Positions 32,140 to 43,800 of a stretch of DNA of 64,000 nt are shown here, in pieces (position 1 is the first letter of the stretch; each line of letters opens with the position of its first letter). Location of the stretch: assembly GCA_028023455.1 (NCBI GenBank), contig JAQFVV010012496.1:1-64000 (forward strand). The letters run 5' to 3'. The translations under genes and the position numbers were made by a program. The notes under the pieces were generated by a model. That model worked only from the letters and a program-made list of their open reading frames with translations, was not told where the DNA came from and did no database searches. The stretch comes from Epiperipatus broadwayi (taxonomy: Eukaryota > Onychophora > Udeonychophora > Euonychophora > Peripatidae).

Positions 32140-32510
32140 CAGACTTTCTAGCTCCCTTCAGCTATCCACTCTATCTCATACAACCAATACACATGATCAA
32201 GCACATGGGAAAATGATAAATGATCTCCAATATGTGTATTCCATGCTGAACCAGCACTTGTCAGTTGGTCTAAATCATCATCTCCCACAATATATATATG
32301 ATCTGGACCAATATATATATATATATATGATGTATATATATATATATCTATATATATATATATGATGTGGACCAACTGATGAGTTGATTCAGCATGAAAT
32401 ATGTATATTGAAGATCATTTACATTTTTCACATGTATGTGGTTAGTTATATGAGATAGAGTGCTTGAAAGACTGTGTTCAAATTCCTTATATTACATCTA
32501 AGCTCCAAGT
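32140..32510. repeat. FB2 inverted pair around an AT microsatellite
   Basis: The left unit is minus ('tatccactctatctcataca', 'ccagcacttgtcagttggtc'), the right unit plus ('gatgtggaccaactgatgag', 'ttatatgagatagagtgctt'). The centre is (TA)n interrupted by 'gatctggacca' and 'gatgtata' at 32290-32364. The 75-codon minus frame is a repeat artefact. Confidence 0.78.
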
Positions 32511-33535
32511 ATGTTAATTATACTTGTATTTAAATATAATCATTACTTGAATAACATTATAGCATCTCCTTTCCAAGATGGTATCATTCAATAGAAAAAC
32601 ACTGCCTGAGCTTTGTTCATATAATTCTACTTCTTAAGGATCCTCATTTATCCCATTTCTCTTTGCCACATACATCAATTTTCTTGGGTTTTATTCATAC
32701 AATTCTATTTTTCAAGGATCACCCTTTAGCTCACTTTTCTCTACCATAGATATACAATCCTCTTCTTTTGGAGATGAAAAGGGAAAATTCCAGAAAAACT
32801 TATTTCAGTAGTCAATAAAACCATTAATCATATCACCTATACGAATGATAGTTGTATTTTTCCTATGGAAAAAAAATCCCTTACTTAATACGGTATGTGA
32901 TAACTATACTAATAATAACTCACTTCATTTTAACACAAGTACATGTTATACATGGAATTCTCTTTTAGATAACACTCACTCAACTTTTTTTCTATACCAC
33001 CTAAATCTTTGGATTTTCCAACATACACACTTACAATGTGATGAGAATTGTTATTCAAAAATTAATGTTGCTTTGATAAAAAAATATTATCAATGCTTTA
33101 TATAACATATTTTTCAATATATGCAAAGATATCATAAGCCAGCATCTTAATTTTTCCACAAATTAATTATTTCCCCTACTTACCATTAAATTCATTTCCT
33201 CAATCAAAAAAAATACCCCCTCATTACCAAGCTAATATGGCACTTAGCATCAAAATGTGAAAAAACATTTAAAACTCAATAGAGTTTCTTTACATAACAT
33301 TTCTGCCATTTATCTTCAAAGAGCCATTAATGAAATGACTAAATAAATTAATTATTTTCCAGTTATTGATTATCTGATTTCTGTTAAACCTACCAATATT
33401 CCCTTTTCCATTATTAATAAGTTTATCCAAGTGTTAATTAATCTCCTAAGCAAGCACAATGTCTTCTCCCACAATTTATTTCTCAATAAGAGTAACAATC
33501 AGATGACATATGAAATAAATAATATATCAAATACT
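32511..33535. other. Unassigned sequence with a local duplication
   Basis: 'tttgttcatataattctact' (32613) and 'tttattcatacaattctatt' (32690) begin two similar blocks of about 78 bp. An 86-codon plus frame at 32845-33105 is asparagine- and serine-rich with no known motif. Confidence 0.4.
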
Positions 33536-33684
33536 ATCACATGATCACTGTTTCTTCTGCTTGCTCATAACTGTTTTTAAAACAGGAAAAACTCTTCATA
33601 CAGTAGTGCCAATCAGTTTAAGCTAGAGTAATCAGTGCCAGAAGGCTTGTGTATAAAATCCCTATCTAGTGCCTACTCATCCAA

Positions 33685-33728
33685 AATCCCCAGACTAGTT
33701 TCTGGCTTATGGCCTTTGTCAGTGAGGA
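33685..33728 (-). ncRNA. Hammerhead-like motif, mutated core (FB1 left arm)
   Basis: Perfect stem I (TGGGGA/TCCTCA), GAAA and the ACTAGT palindrome, but the core reads CTGACAA, losing the invariant G8. Expected inactive. Confidence 0.4.
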
Positions 33729-34104
33729 GCCTTGGATCTGAGAGCACTGCAGCTACATCTTAGGATCTAATGCAACCCTCCAGCAGCCACCTTTTATCTC
33801 TACTTAACTACAAAACCATGAGAATGAAATTGAAAGCAATAATATTTTCAATACAAGCTCATTAGCTTATATAGTCATGATAGTGGTGGCTATGGTTGTT
33901 AAAGAGCCAAAGACATCAACATGTATGGGTGCTGAACTGAGTTCAGACCTATATGCCTATATAAGCTAATGAGCTTGTATTGAAAATACTATTGTGTTTT
34001 CAATTTTATTCTCATAGTTTTGTAGTTAAGTAGAGATAAAAGGTGGCTGCTGGAGGGTTGCATTAGAAACTAAGATCTAGGTGCAGTGCTCTCAGATCCA
34101 ATGC

Positions 34105-34146
34105 TCCTCACTGATGAAGGCCATAAGGCAGAAACTAGTCTGGGGA
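34105..34146 (+). ncRNA. Hammerhead-like motif (FB1 right arm)
   Basis: Stem I TCCTCA (34105-34110) with TGGGGA (34141-34146): six pairs with one G.U. CTGATGA is at 34111-34117 and GAAA at 34131-34134. Stem II can form GCC/GGC with loop ATAA, offset by one base from the usual register. Stem III segment ACTAGT is self-complementary and C17 is at 34140. The core is intact. Confidence 0.52.
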
Positions 34147-34269
34147 TATTGAATGAGTAGGCACTAAATAGGGATTTTATGCACAAGCCTTCTTGCATCC
34201 ATTGATTACTCTGGCTTGCACTGAGGGGCACTACTGTATAGAGAGTTTTGCCTGTTTTAATAATAAAAT

Positions 34270-34980
34270 ACTATCCGAGGTTTTCTGTCATTTAGCAACA
34301 GATATGTCATGAAAATATTTAAATATTGGCACCTAGAACCCAAATATTTAGATCATTTTTAAAGTAAATGCAAGAACTTTTTTACAAATTCTTTTCTTTT
34401 CTATAAATGACATTTTACAAATATAGATACATTATGAAACACTTTCTACTGAAATATTCTTCTGGTTTTTTTTGTTGTACTCTTATCATCATCATCACTC
34501 ATTCAAATTAATTAAAAATCATCAGTCACACTTTTAACATGCACTGAAGTCTTTTTCCCAACATAAGGATCACCTTCTTTATTCTATCCAAACTCTGGTT
34601 CATAAGATGTTACCTAATCTTTAACCACACATTAAAAATGGTAAAACAAAGAATAGATATTAAAATGAGAGACCATATCCACACACTGATATTTGCAATA
34701 CCATAGTGACTTACTTATTTTTTATTTACTTAATTATAATTAATACTCATATGCCACAAGAATATGAACCATTAGCAGATGAAATATAACAGTGACATAC
34801 AATTGAAAAAACATAAAAAAGACAAGGACAGTAACAATAAAATTGAAAAAACTACTGTTTTAAAAAAAAATAATCATGGAAAAAAATTTGAAATTCAAAA
34901 CATAGGTGATATACAAAAAACTTCTGCAAGGAAGAGAAAAGAGAGAATGCCACAAATAATTGTTTATTGAAAGAATTCTG
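34270..34980. other. Unassigned sequence
   Basis: A 63-codon lysine-rich frame at 34779-34970 has no recognisable domain. No repeat match noticed. Confidence 0.4.
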
Positions 34981-34984
34981 CCTA

Positions 34985-35165
34985 ATTTGTCATATTAAAT
35001 TGTTACATTTTAATTTACAAGTGTCAAACTCACACTTTGATACTATCTACTTCAGATAAATGCAGTAATGATTATCATTAAGGATCTACTAAACTAGAGA
35101 TTTTCTCTAGCACAGATATAAACTTTAAATCTCAATTAAAGGTCAATATATCTGATTTATTTATA
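34985..35165 (+). mobile_element. MITE-like repeat M3, one arm
   Basis: 'acaagtgtcaaactcac', 'actagagattttctctag' and 'aaactttaaatctcaatt' match the arms at 3.9 and 6.64 kb. Confidence 0.6.
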
Positions 35166-35184
35166 TATTACTATTGTTTAGAAA

Positions 35185-35555
35185 TAATTTTTTCATGGCA
35201 CTAAGGTGGGATTTGGGTGATGCATCAGATTTTCACAGAAATAGATGGCTGTAGAGTTGTGCGATGGTGTAGTTTGAAGCCTATCCATTAAAGTATGAAG
35301 ATTGACTATCTTAATATAAGCTGAGATTTGATTGTATATATGTGTGGATATGCTAATCTGGACCAACTGATGAATGCTGGTTTAGCACAAAATACATATA
35401 TTGGTGATTATTTATTTTTTCGATATGTGTGTGATCAAGTGTGTCAGAAGTATGAGATAGTGTAGATAGTTGAGAGTCATGTGAAAGTCTGAGTTCAAAC
35501 CCCATATATATTACATATGTAAGTGCAGGTATGAAAAAGCCTGTTCTGTAGAAAA
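35185..35555 (+). repeat. FB2 unit, plus orientation
   Basis: Full-length single unit from 'ggcactaaggtgggatttgg' to 'gttctgtagaaaaaaatc', with 'tctgagttcaaacccc' at about 35488. Closely parallels 1287-1668. Confidence 0.78.
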
Positions 35556-35742
35556 AAATCATTTATTTCCAAGTAGCTTAGCATAATGATGGGCTCAGAA
35601 AAGTTCCAGGATCAATTTTCACCTGAGTGACCATGAATAAAATAAAAAAAACTTGTTTAATCAATTTAATAAAACGATAGCATTCAATCTGCTATTAATG
35701 AGATTTATGACAAAATTATCTCCCAAACAACTAAAACTATAT

Positions 35743-36145
35743 CAGCGGTGGTCAAACATCATGTTTATAAGAGCCACATGTTAAAATTGAGACATTTAGG
35801 AATATCAATTAAATTTTTAATGTATTCAGTGGAAGTAAATATTTGACTTATAATTTTTTGATAAGTTAGAACAAAAGTATTATATTTTCAGAAAACAATA
35901 GCAATTTTTATTGAAGTTGATGGATGAAAACAATCGTTAGAAATTGCAACTACAAAAAAAAAAAAAAACCCACGTATGGTTTCAAAATAAAATGTAAATA
36001 TATTATGCTAATATAAATTATATCATAATTTTATTTCAGAAGTCTGAGAGAGCCATGTTGAGCCATCTAAAGAAGTGCATGTGACTTATGAACCAAAAGT
36101 TTGCAAGAGCCAAATAAAATCATCTTCAGAGTGCACGTGACTATA
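35743..36145. mobile_element. hAT-like non-autonomous element remnant
   Basis: Begins with 'cagcggtggtcaaacatc', a typical hAT terminal sequence (CAGNGGTGGNCAAAC). The interior has repeated 'gagccacatg' and 'gagccatgttgagccat' blocks and 'gtttgcaagagcca', common next to the opposite hAT end. The matching right terminus is not intact, so the element is truncated or decayed. No transposase. Confidence 0.5.
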
Positions 36146-36149
36146 CTTT

Positions 36150-36930
36150 GGATTATTATTATTTTAGAGAAATGTTTAGGGTTTAACAAAAATGTTAATA
36201 AATAATGTAAAATTATTTTGTACTTTAATATTTAGTCATTACGATAAGATGTCGACAGTTATATATACTGCATACAGTTAATTATTTATAATACTACAAG
36301 TAAATAGATATTACATGTTTATCATCATTATAATTAATCTGTTCATTTATTAAATATTGGTCCTTTAATTTTCTAAAATTAATTTACCATAAAGCATGCG
36401 TTATATTCATAAAATGTTTTGTAGTAATTACAGTTTATCGTACACTTGTTTCGAATAAGAACTGGAAATTGAGTACATATGTAGCAAAAAAAAAAAAAAA
36501 GTAAACGTCTATATTTTTAAACTATTTTAATTAGCATATTAGCTAATAATCCGCCGCGGAAAGAGTAAAAAACCGCCTTTCAACATTCCTTGTTCTGCCA
36601 AAATAGTTAGCGATGTGTTCTTAAACGATTATATTACTTTAAAATATGTGACGGTCCAATTAAAAAAAAAAAAAAAAATGTAAAATAAAATATTTACAAC
36701 TGTTTTGTATAGCAAATATATTACTAGATAACTAAAACAATCTAACTGTTTTTTACATTTTCTAAAACTAAAAACACTATCTGCCTATTTAAAAACGCAT
36801 AGTTTTATCCCCCCCACCCCCACCCCGTCTTTCTATTTCATTTATTGCCAAAGTAAATATGACATTTAACGACATAGAAACTAATACTTCAAAAATACTA
36901 AACATTAGAGATAATTTTAATTTTATTTTA
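36150..36930. other. Unassigned sequence
   Basis: Two long A runs (about 36486 and 36662) and a C-rich run 'tcccccccacccccacccc' at 36809. No gene evidence. Confidence 0.45.
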
Positions 36931-36936
36931 AATATC

Positions 36937-37395
36937 CTAGGCGTAATTATTATCATTTTCATCCATTAGCGATCAAATGGGCGCATTATACCAGCAAATC
37001 ATTTTCTTTCATTTATTTATCTCATATGTGATTTTCTTTCTATGTCCTTTACAATTTCTTGGGTAGTTTAAGACCAAATTTTCATTTGTTTTCATCCTTC
37101 CTGAAAATAAATTGATATCAGCTAAGAATAAATCGATACCAACTCCATTTAGTTATCTTAATTCAATCACTGGTACCTATTTGTTGTCTTATCCATATGT
37201 TTATTTGATTTTTTTTTGTTATTGTCAGCATTTGTCTCTCCATACTTTATTACCTAGTCAGATCTCGTATTGTTTTCTATTAAGTATCTATATCTCTGAA
37301 CCATATGTAACAAATGACTTAGCATATCTATTTAACTTCCTTTTTTTCAAACGTGTACGCATATTTTCTTTTGATGTCAACTTGTAATTATCAAT
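36937..37395 (-). pseudogene. RTE-type LINE 3' end, first segment
   Basis: 'tatcattttcatccattagc' at the start is the RTE tail and 3' end in minus orientation; it follows the 46.2-46.8 kb copy up to 'cttttgatgtcaacttg'. The 91-codon plus-strand frame is an artefact. FB3 interrupts it. Confidence 0.65.
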
Positions 37396-37424
37396 GGAGC
37401 AAGTCAAATATAACGTGACATTGC

Positions 37425-37742
37425 TTTTATAAGCTTGTATTTACAAAAATGTAATATAGAGAGCGTATCAATAGCTCAAACAAGCTCTTAATTGATAAGT
37501 GCGGTAAGAGAAAATATTTAAAATCTCTATCCGAAAAACTCCTATCCCCAGGCCAATTGGTTTCGAGTTTATGGCTCACCTCAGTGAGGAGCTAGAATAT
37601 TCAGACACTAGATCTAAAATATCAACTCAAAACCCAGCACTTATTTCATACTTAATATTTAAGAAGAAACTCTGAAGTTTTCGGACATGAAAATGTCTTT
37701 TACTCCAGCTATCTAACTTAAGTACAGATTTTAAATATTTTC
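37425..37742. repeat. FB3 palindromic unit
   Basis: Shares 'aatagctcaaacaagctctt', the CTGAGG cassette, 'aacccagcacttattt' and 'atgtcttttactccagctat' with the 15.6 and 60 kb copies. It splits an RTE LINE whose text resumes at 37755. Confidence 0.68.
37545..37590 (-). ncRNA. Hammerhead-like motif (FB3), partly mutated
   Basis: Minus strand: stem I TCCTCA/TGGGGA, CTGAGGT (A9 changed to T), GAG/CTC stem II with the canonical G-C closing pair, GAAA, then a palindrome CCAATTGG at the stem III position. The changed A9 and an A.C at 15.1/16.1 should abolish activity. Confidence 0.38.
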
Positions 37743-37751
37743 CTAAAATTA

Positions 37752-37935
37752 CCATTCATCTGCAAAATCTAGATGCCTTAAATAAATTCATGTTATTTTT
37801 TTTACTTTATTGGCTTCCCATTTTAATCTGCAAAATAATTATTGTAATTCTTTTTTTATATATTTTGATAAATATATTTTTCAGATTCTGTTAATATCCC
37901 AGGTCTATATCTTTATTACAACAGTAGTAAACCAT
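37752..37935 (-). pseudogene. RTE-type LINE, second segment
   Basis: 'gcaaaatctagatgccttaa' to 'atcccaggtctatatcttta' follows the LINE at 47.04-47.25 kb. FB1 cuts it at about 37940. Confidence 0.65.
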
Positions 37936-37939
37936 TAAA

Positions 37940-38480
37940 ATAACAGCAAACTCTCCATATAGTTGTGCCACCTAGTGCAACCCTTAGTAATCAATGACTG
38001 CAAGAAAGTTTGGACATAAAATCCCTATCTAGTCTTGACTCAGGCAAAACTCTCCATACAGTAGTGCCCCCCAGTGCAAGCCAGAGTAATCCATGAATGC
38101 AAGAAGATTTGTGCATAAAATTCCTATCTAATGCCTCAGCATTCAATATTGTCATATCAGTTTTAAGCTGTAGCATTCATCAGTGAGGAGCTTTATATCT
38201 GAGAGCATTGCACTTAGATCTTAGGATCTACTGCAATTCTCCAGAAGCCATCTTTTACCTTTTTAGTTAATTGTAAAGCTAGGACCTCAACATAAAAATC
38301 ACAAGCTAGAAACTGGTCTGGGGATATTGGATAAGTAGGCACTATATAGAGATTTTATGCACAAACCTTCTTGCATCCATTTATTACTAAGGTTTGCACT
38401 GGGTAGCAGTACTGTATGGAGTGTTTGCTATTGTTTTAACAACTTGCATAAGTGCAGAAAATGATAACCATGTGATGTTT
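37940..38480. repeat. FB1 nested and inverted units
   Basis: Two minus-oriented starts in succession ('agcaaactctccatatagtt' at 37947 and 'ggcaaaactctccatacag' at 38043) suggest an FB1 inserted into FB1. A plus-oriented partial unit (38300-38480) ends 'gataaccatgtgatgtttta'. Confidence 0.75.
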
Positions 38481-38880
38481 TAGTGGTTTCAATAAACTAT
38501 TAACAATTATTTCTATATTATATAGTTATTTTTGTATAAATTATTACCATAGCTTTTTATTCTTTTTAAAATTCGATGAGAACCAGTATATTAGTTGAAG
38601 TATAAACTTTTCTAAAAACAAGCAATTTTAGAAATAGCCACTAAACACAAAGTATGCATCATGTCTATGATGAATAGTGTAGAAGATATTAGTTACTGAA
38701 TTTACTAATTGTCTATGATGAAGATTTTAGTTGTTTCCCACTCTTTTTTACTCTGTAGTAAACATTAACTAAAGACCCATTTATTGACCAACATCAGATG
38801 ATTAGTGGAATTACTATAAATTAATTTTCCTATAAAAATAATCTGTTTAAAAGCTGAGAATTTTTAAGTTTATCAGTTAG
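38481..38880. other. Unassigned sequence
   Basis: No gene or repeat match; 'attagttactgaatttact' and 'gtctatgatgaagatttt' form a weak local repeat. Confidence 0.4.
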
Positions 38881-38882
38881 AT

Positions 38883-38974
38883 TTTTTTATATATATCAAA
38901 GCGTTGACCGGGAAGTGAACCCAGGCTGACTGCTTGGAAGGCAGTTATGCTAAACACTAGGCCACCAATGCTTA
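38883..38974 (-). repeat. tRNA-Gly-derived SINE
   Basis: Minus strand: GCATTGGTGGCCTAGTG (A box), 'cttccaag' anticodon region, B box 'gggttcacttcccgg', then 'aacgctttgata'. The acceptor stem is slightly decayed and target duplications are not evident. Confidence 0.82.
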
Positions 38975-39094
38975 GTTATAAATAAACAGCAAATATGCTA
39001 AGTACTACAAAATGAAGTCGTTACAATATTCTATACTTATATTTATTTGCTTTTCTGTTTTATTATTATTGGCTTAAAAGTTTATATTCTTACT

Positions 39095-39500
39095 GAAAAT
39101 ATTAAATAGGGGGTTTGAACTCAGACTTTCACATGACCCTCAACCATCCATGCTATCTCATACTGCTGATATACACTTAATCATACACATCTTGAAAAGA
39201 TTAATAAATCATCAATATATGTATTTCATGCTGACCCAGCACTCATCAGTTGGTCCAGATAATCATCTCCACACATAGATACAATCAAAACTCAACTTAT
39301 ATTAAGATAGCCAATCTTCATACTTTAATGAATAGGCTTCAAACCATTCCACCCACAACTCTTCAACCATCCATTTCATTGAAAACCTGACGATGGAATG
39401 CTGAAAGCCCACCTTAGTGCCAACCTTCTAAGCCTACAGATGTTGACCACAAGTCATTCTGACACCTCATGTACAGGACATAATCCATTTACATACATAT
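39095..39500 (-). repeat. FB2 unit, minus orientation
   Basis: From 'gggggtttgaactcagactt' to 'gaaagcccaccttagtgcca', the reverse of the 35.2 kb unit. Confidence 0.78.
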
Positions 39501-39530
39501 ATGAGAGATGGGTAGATCTTACAGCACTTT

Positions 39531-39840
39531 ATTTTGAAATATGAATTTTTTTCTATAGTATAGGCTTTTTTCATACCTGCACTTATATATGTAATCTATA
39601 GGGGCTTTGAACTCAGACTTTCACATGACCCTCAACCATCCATACTATCTCATACTGCTGATAGACCTGATCACACGCATGTCGAAATCATGTGTGTGAT
39701 CAAGTGTATCAGCAGTAGGAGATAGCATGGATGGTTGAGGGTCATATGAAAGTCTGAGTTCAAACCTCTATATATTACATATATAAGTGCAGGTATGAAA
39801 AAACCTGTACTGTAGAAAAAAATTCATATTTTGAAAATAT
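39531..39840. repeat. FB2 palindrome of about 310 bp
   Basis: 'attttgaaatatgaattttt' to 'acgcatgtcgaaa' is mirrored by 'tcatgtgtgtgatcaagtg' to 'attcatattttgaaaat'. The arms are about 150 bp, nearly gap-free, with no spacer to speak of. Confidence 0.88.
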
Positions 39841-39954
39841 TAATGAGAGAGAATAGCCATATATATAAACTGACATAGGGAATTTATTTTCTGAAAGGAA
39901 ACTAATAATAAATGATAAAGGTGGCAATATATACTATATAATACATATAGTATC

Positions 39955-40585
39955 ACCATGTCATTATCGCTATTAATAGTTTTCTTTCAGAAGGTAGATT
40001 CCACATATCACTTTATATGTGTGTGTAGTTATCCCCTCTTTAATATTCTCGGTCGACTTCTTCTTTTTGGTTCTTCAGTTCTTTCTAACACATTTTTTAT
40101 AATTTCCTTGCCGTTAAGTATATGGCTAATCCAATTAATCTTTCTTTTCATAATTTTCTTAAAAATCATTATCATTTTTTCTCTTTGATTACATTTCTGA
40201 TCTTATTTTTGCAGCGTATTTTTTCATTCTTTTCCAAACCCATATCTCTAAAGTATCCATTTATCTTCCTTGCTTTTCTTAATTATACATGTTTCTGATT
40301 TATATAAACCTATATTTCAAACAAAATAGTTTAACAAGTCTTTTCTTAGTTCTAATTTCAATGCTTTGCAGAATAGCCGCCTTCTCTTATTAAAACGTTA
40401 TTGTAATTTTCATTCTAATTATTTATTGCTTCTTCCACAATCGTATATCCAATTTCTCTAATATTTTAAAAGACAAACTTGCTTTGTAACTTCTCATTCA
40501 ATGGATATTTAGAATTTTTTCTATTTCCATTTCTATACATTTATTAACATTTACTTTCAAACGAAATTTTCTTAAAGCTTTTCGC
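39955..40585 (-). pseudogene. Non-LTR retrotransposon, RT C-terminal fragment (another family)
   Basis: The minus strand gives broken pieces (EIWVWKRMKK, AAKIRSEM, KKDLDPY, RTKKKKSTENI) in the order found at the end of many LINE reverse transcriptases: W-R-M, R-N-E, a W-I-G-H-I-like block and a basic R-G-R-P-like block. Sequence differs from both RTE and LINE-A here. A tRNA-Gly SINE adjoins it. Confidence 0.55.
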
Positions 40586-40590
40586 TCATC

Positions 40591-40662
40591 TTTTTTTTTT
40601 CATATGTCAAATGCGTTGACCGGGAAGCGAACCCCGGGCCAGCTGCTTGGAAGGCTGCTTAA
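40591..40662 (-). repeat. tRNA-Gly-derived SINE, 5' truncated
   Basis: Minus strand: 'cttccaagcagctgg', B box 'ggggttcgcttcccgg', 'caacgcatttgacatatg', A tail. The A-box half is missing. Confidence 0.78.
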
Positions 40663-40842
40663 CAAATATGATCAGAATATCTTATACGATTTAGTTTGTG
40701 CAGTCAAAGTTAATTTCATCATCATCATGCAATTTATGATTTAATTAAATATATATTAAACAAAACAAAGAATAGACTTCGCCTCTTTACATATTATTTT
40801 TATGTCTGTCTTTTTATAAAGACTACTTAACCTTATATATTC

Positions 40843-43800
40843 TAACCTGGTGCGTTTGCATCCTCACTTCCGGGCAGTATTATATTAAATAAAACGGGTT
40901 CTAGCTCAGTTAATAATTAATAAATAAAATATTCAGCATTAAAATTAAATATTTCACTAGCTCAAATTTAAAATACGAATAAGGTTCAGTTTATAAAAAT
41001 AAATTAAATAAATATTTTAATATTTTCATGAGACTTGAAATGAAAATACAGGTGACAAGATAGATTACATTGAGCCAATATCCTACAGGATACTACCTCA
41101 ACGGCATAAGAACACTATCCCCCTTATTACTATTTCAAATAACAAACTCATAGTATTCTTACGACTTTAATAACTTCTACTCACTAAAATTAAGCTAATA
41201 ATTACATCTTAATCTTCTATTTATAATAATTTAGCTTTATAAAATCTCAGGTTCATAAATGTATTCTAAGTTAATTTAAAATTACAGTAGTAAAATATGA
41301 AAAGGGATTTTATGTCATAATCTACTACACTTAAACTAATAACAATAAAATAATAATAATATTCTTCATTGTATAACTAACTCTATATCTTTTCTTTTCG
41401 TTATATTTTTATTACCATAATAAAATAATCAAATAATATAATCTTTTATCTTCATGTAATAATATAATAAATACGTGGTAGCATTTGATAATCTGACAAA
41501 CAAAAGTGTGTGGCAACTGATAGCATATAATTCGATATAATATTATGATAACTAATTTATGACCATAAGATAATGTAAAATTATGATTACTTAATTAAAT
41601 GAATACCAAAAATATTCGAATTCTTAAAATAATTCTTTATTTATCTTTTGTGCAAAATTATATGTTTGTTTCTATTATTATGGATATATTGTGATCTCAT
41701 GCAGTGTAATGGGAGGAATAAATAATCAATCACACAAATTTTGAATAAATAAATTTTAACAAAGTTTATTATTACATTAACAACATAACAACTTATTTAC
41801 AATATGTACATTTAAAACATTTTAAAGATTTGTACCATTATACATTCTTTATATTCGAACCTCGTTAAGTCTTTACTCTGACTTAAATATAAAAAAAGAA
41901 GATAAAATAATACAATATTATTAATCCCTGTTTGATCAATCTTATATAAAAAATTACATTTATTTAATGCTTACTCAAAATATATTTTACATCCTTTAGC
42001 TATTATTCAAGTATGCTTCTTTTTTTATTATTAAAAAAAAATCCATAGAAACATAGTACGGATAAGCATAAAATAATACTAATCGAGACCATGGATATTT
42101 TTTTTACTAGACAATTTCACTTTAGCAATATTAACGATATCATGTAAAATATCTATTGATAATTTATTTCTAAATCATGGATACTATTGTTCACTATTTA
42201 TTAACTATAATACATTCCATTATAACAATATTATAGTACTATATAATTATAATTACTGATACATTCTCTATTATTGAATAAATATAAATTGTACCTAAAC
42301 TTATTGTGTAGATCGTTTTTTACTTTTATAGCAATATATTAAAAATATGCAGTACTCATTTTTTAAAAAGATTGAAATAAATATTTTAATATTATTTAAT
42401 ATTTCAAAAGCAACTTTGCTTTACATATTTAATTCTTAAGATCTTATATTTATTTCCAAAATAAAATAAATCTATAACATATTTTATGATTCTTTCATTT
42501 GAAGTCCATTGGATTTTTAATTCCAATTCATACAAATTCTATTTCTTCATACAAGTAAATGAACTCATCTCATTCCAAACAATTGAATATCTTTAACTCT
42601 AAATCATTTATTATTTTCTTTTAAAATACCATACTGTACAATGTAGCTACTTTTTGGAAATCTAGATAGTGAATAGATTTGTAGTATGGGAAGAAAAAAA
42701 CTAGAGTATAACTCATAACTCATATTGAAATATCATGGCACAGTGTATGTATAAAACTAGAGGCATGACCTATTCTGTCTAATGTCCTCAAATACTATAA
42801 ATGATGTTAAGCTATTCCTTCAGCTTTATTGAACATCAATACTCCAAGAAAATAAACACTGTCCAAAATAAATATACAATCACAGAGCCTTGTTAACTGC
42901 ATTGCACATCTACAAATATAAAATATTATTCATATTCCCTAAATATCCTAACTTAATAATCTCCTGGATTTATGCTCACCATATTACTAATACCAGGTCA
43001 CTATCCTATTCTTATTTCCTAAAGATTTATCAGGTCTTACATCGACAAATTACTAGCTTGCATATTCAAATAATAAATAAAATTCAACTATAATTAAAGC
43101 AATCTTACTAATCCATAAGAAGAGTTTGCTTACTTCATTATTCTATATTCTTAACCACATACAAACTAATCAGATAATACTTGAACATCCAATAATATGA
43201 AAGTTTTTTACAAAGAATCACATAAATATTTATTATCATGTTGGGTTATATTACTAGTATAAAATCAAAGTATGCATATTCCAAATAAATCCTGATCTCA
43301 CAATGTTTTAAAATGTTGTATAAAATGCATTTACATATAATTAAAACATTTATACTTCATTCATTATTATTCATAGTCAATCTAAAAAGAAACAAAATAT
43401 ACATTATAAAATTATCAATATTCATTAGTTGTTACCAAGTGACATTAGCTCATCATTATCACTTTTTGCAGTCTTCTTTTCTCCAACTAGATATAACATC
43501 CCATACATAAAAAAAAAATACATCCATGCTTCTATTTAAATGTTCTAATTTAAATTATTAAATATACTATAGGATTCTAATACCATAAATAATTAATATT
43601 CATGTTCCTATCCTTATTAATCAAAAATTTATACTTTAACTAAGTTAATAAATAAAAAAAATCAAGACTATAATTATGTATATCTTCAATTAACTCTTCA
43701 ATTGACGAAGGTTCTTGATAAAGTTAAAAAAAAAATGTTTATTATTTTCTCGAGAGTTTTTTTTTTTTAATGTTCTCCTCAAAATGCTTTGTTTTTTCGA

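Larger units (their letters stand above)
33538..34268. repeat. FB1 full palindrome
   Basis: The largest FB1 foldback: a minus arm 33538-33890 and a plus arm 33895-34268 meeting near 33895. 'caagctcattagcttatata' is mirrored by 'tatataagctaatgagcttg', and 'aggaaaaactcttcatacag' by 'ctgtatagagagttttgcct'. Both arms carry the ribozyme-like cassette in opposite orientation. Confidence 0.88.

Noticed and set aside
37112-37387. 91-codon hydrophobic frame resembling a membrane protein
   Set aside because: It lies antisense to the RTE LINE 3' end; the hydrophobicity comes from T-rich antisense sequence. The same applies to 4312-4599 (95 codons), 48205-48396 and 39958-40188.
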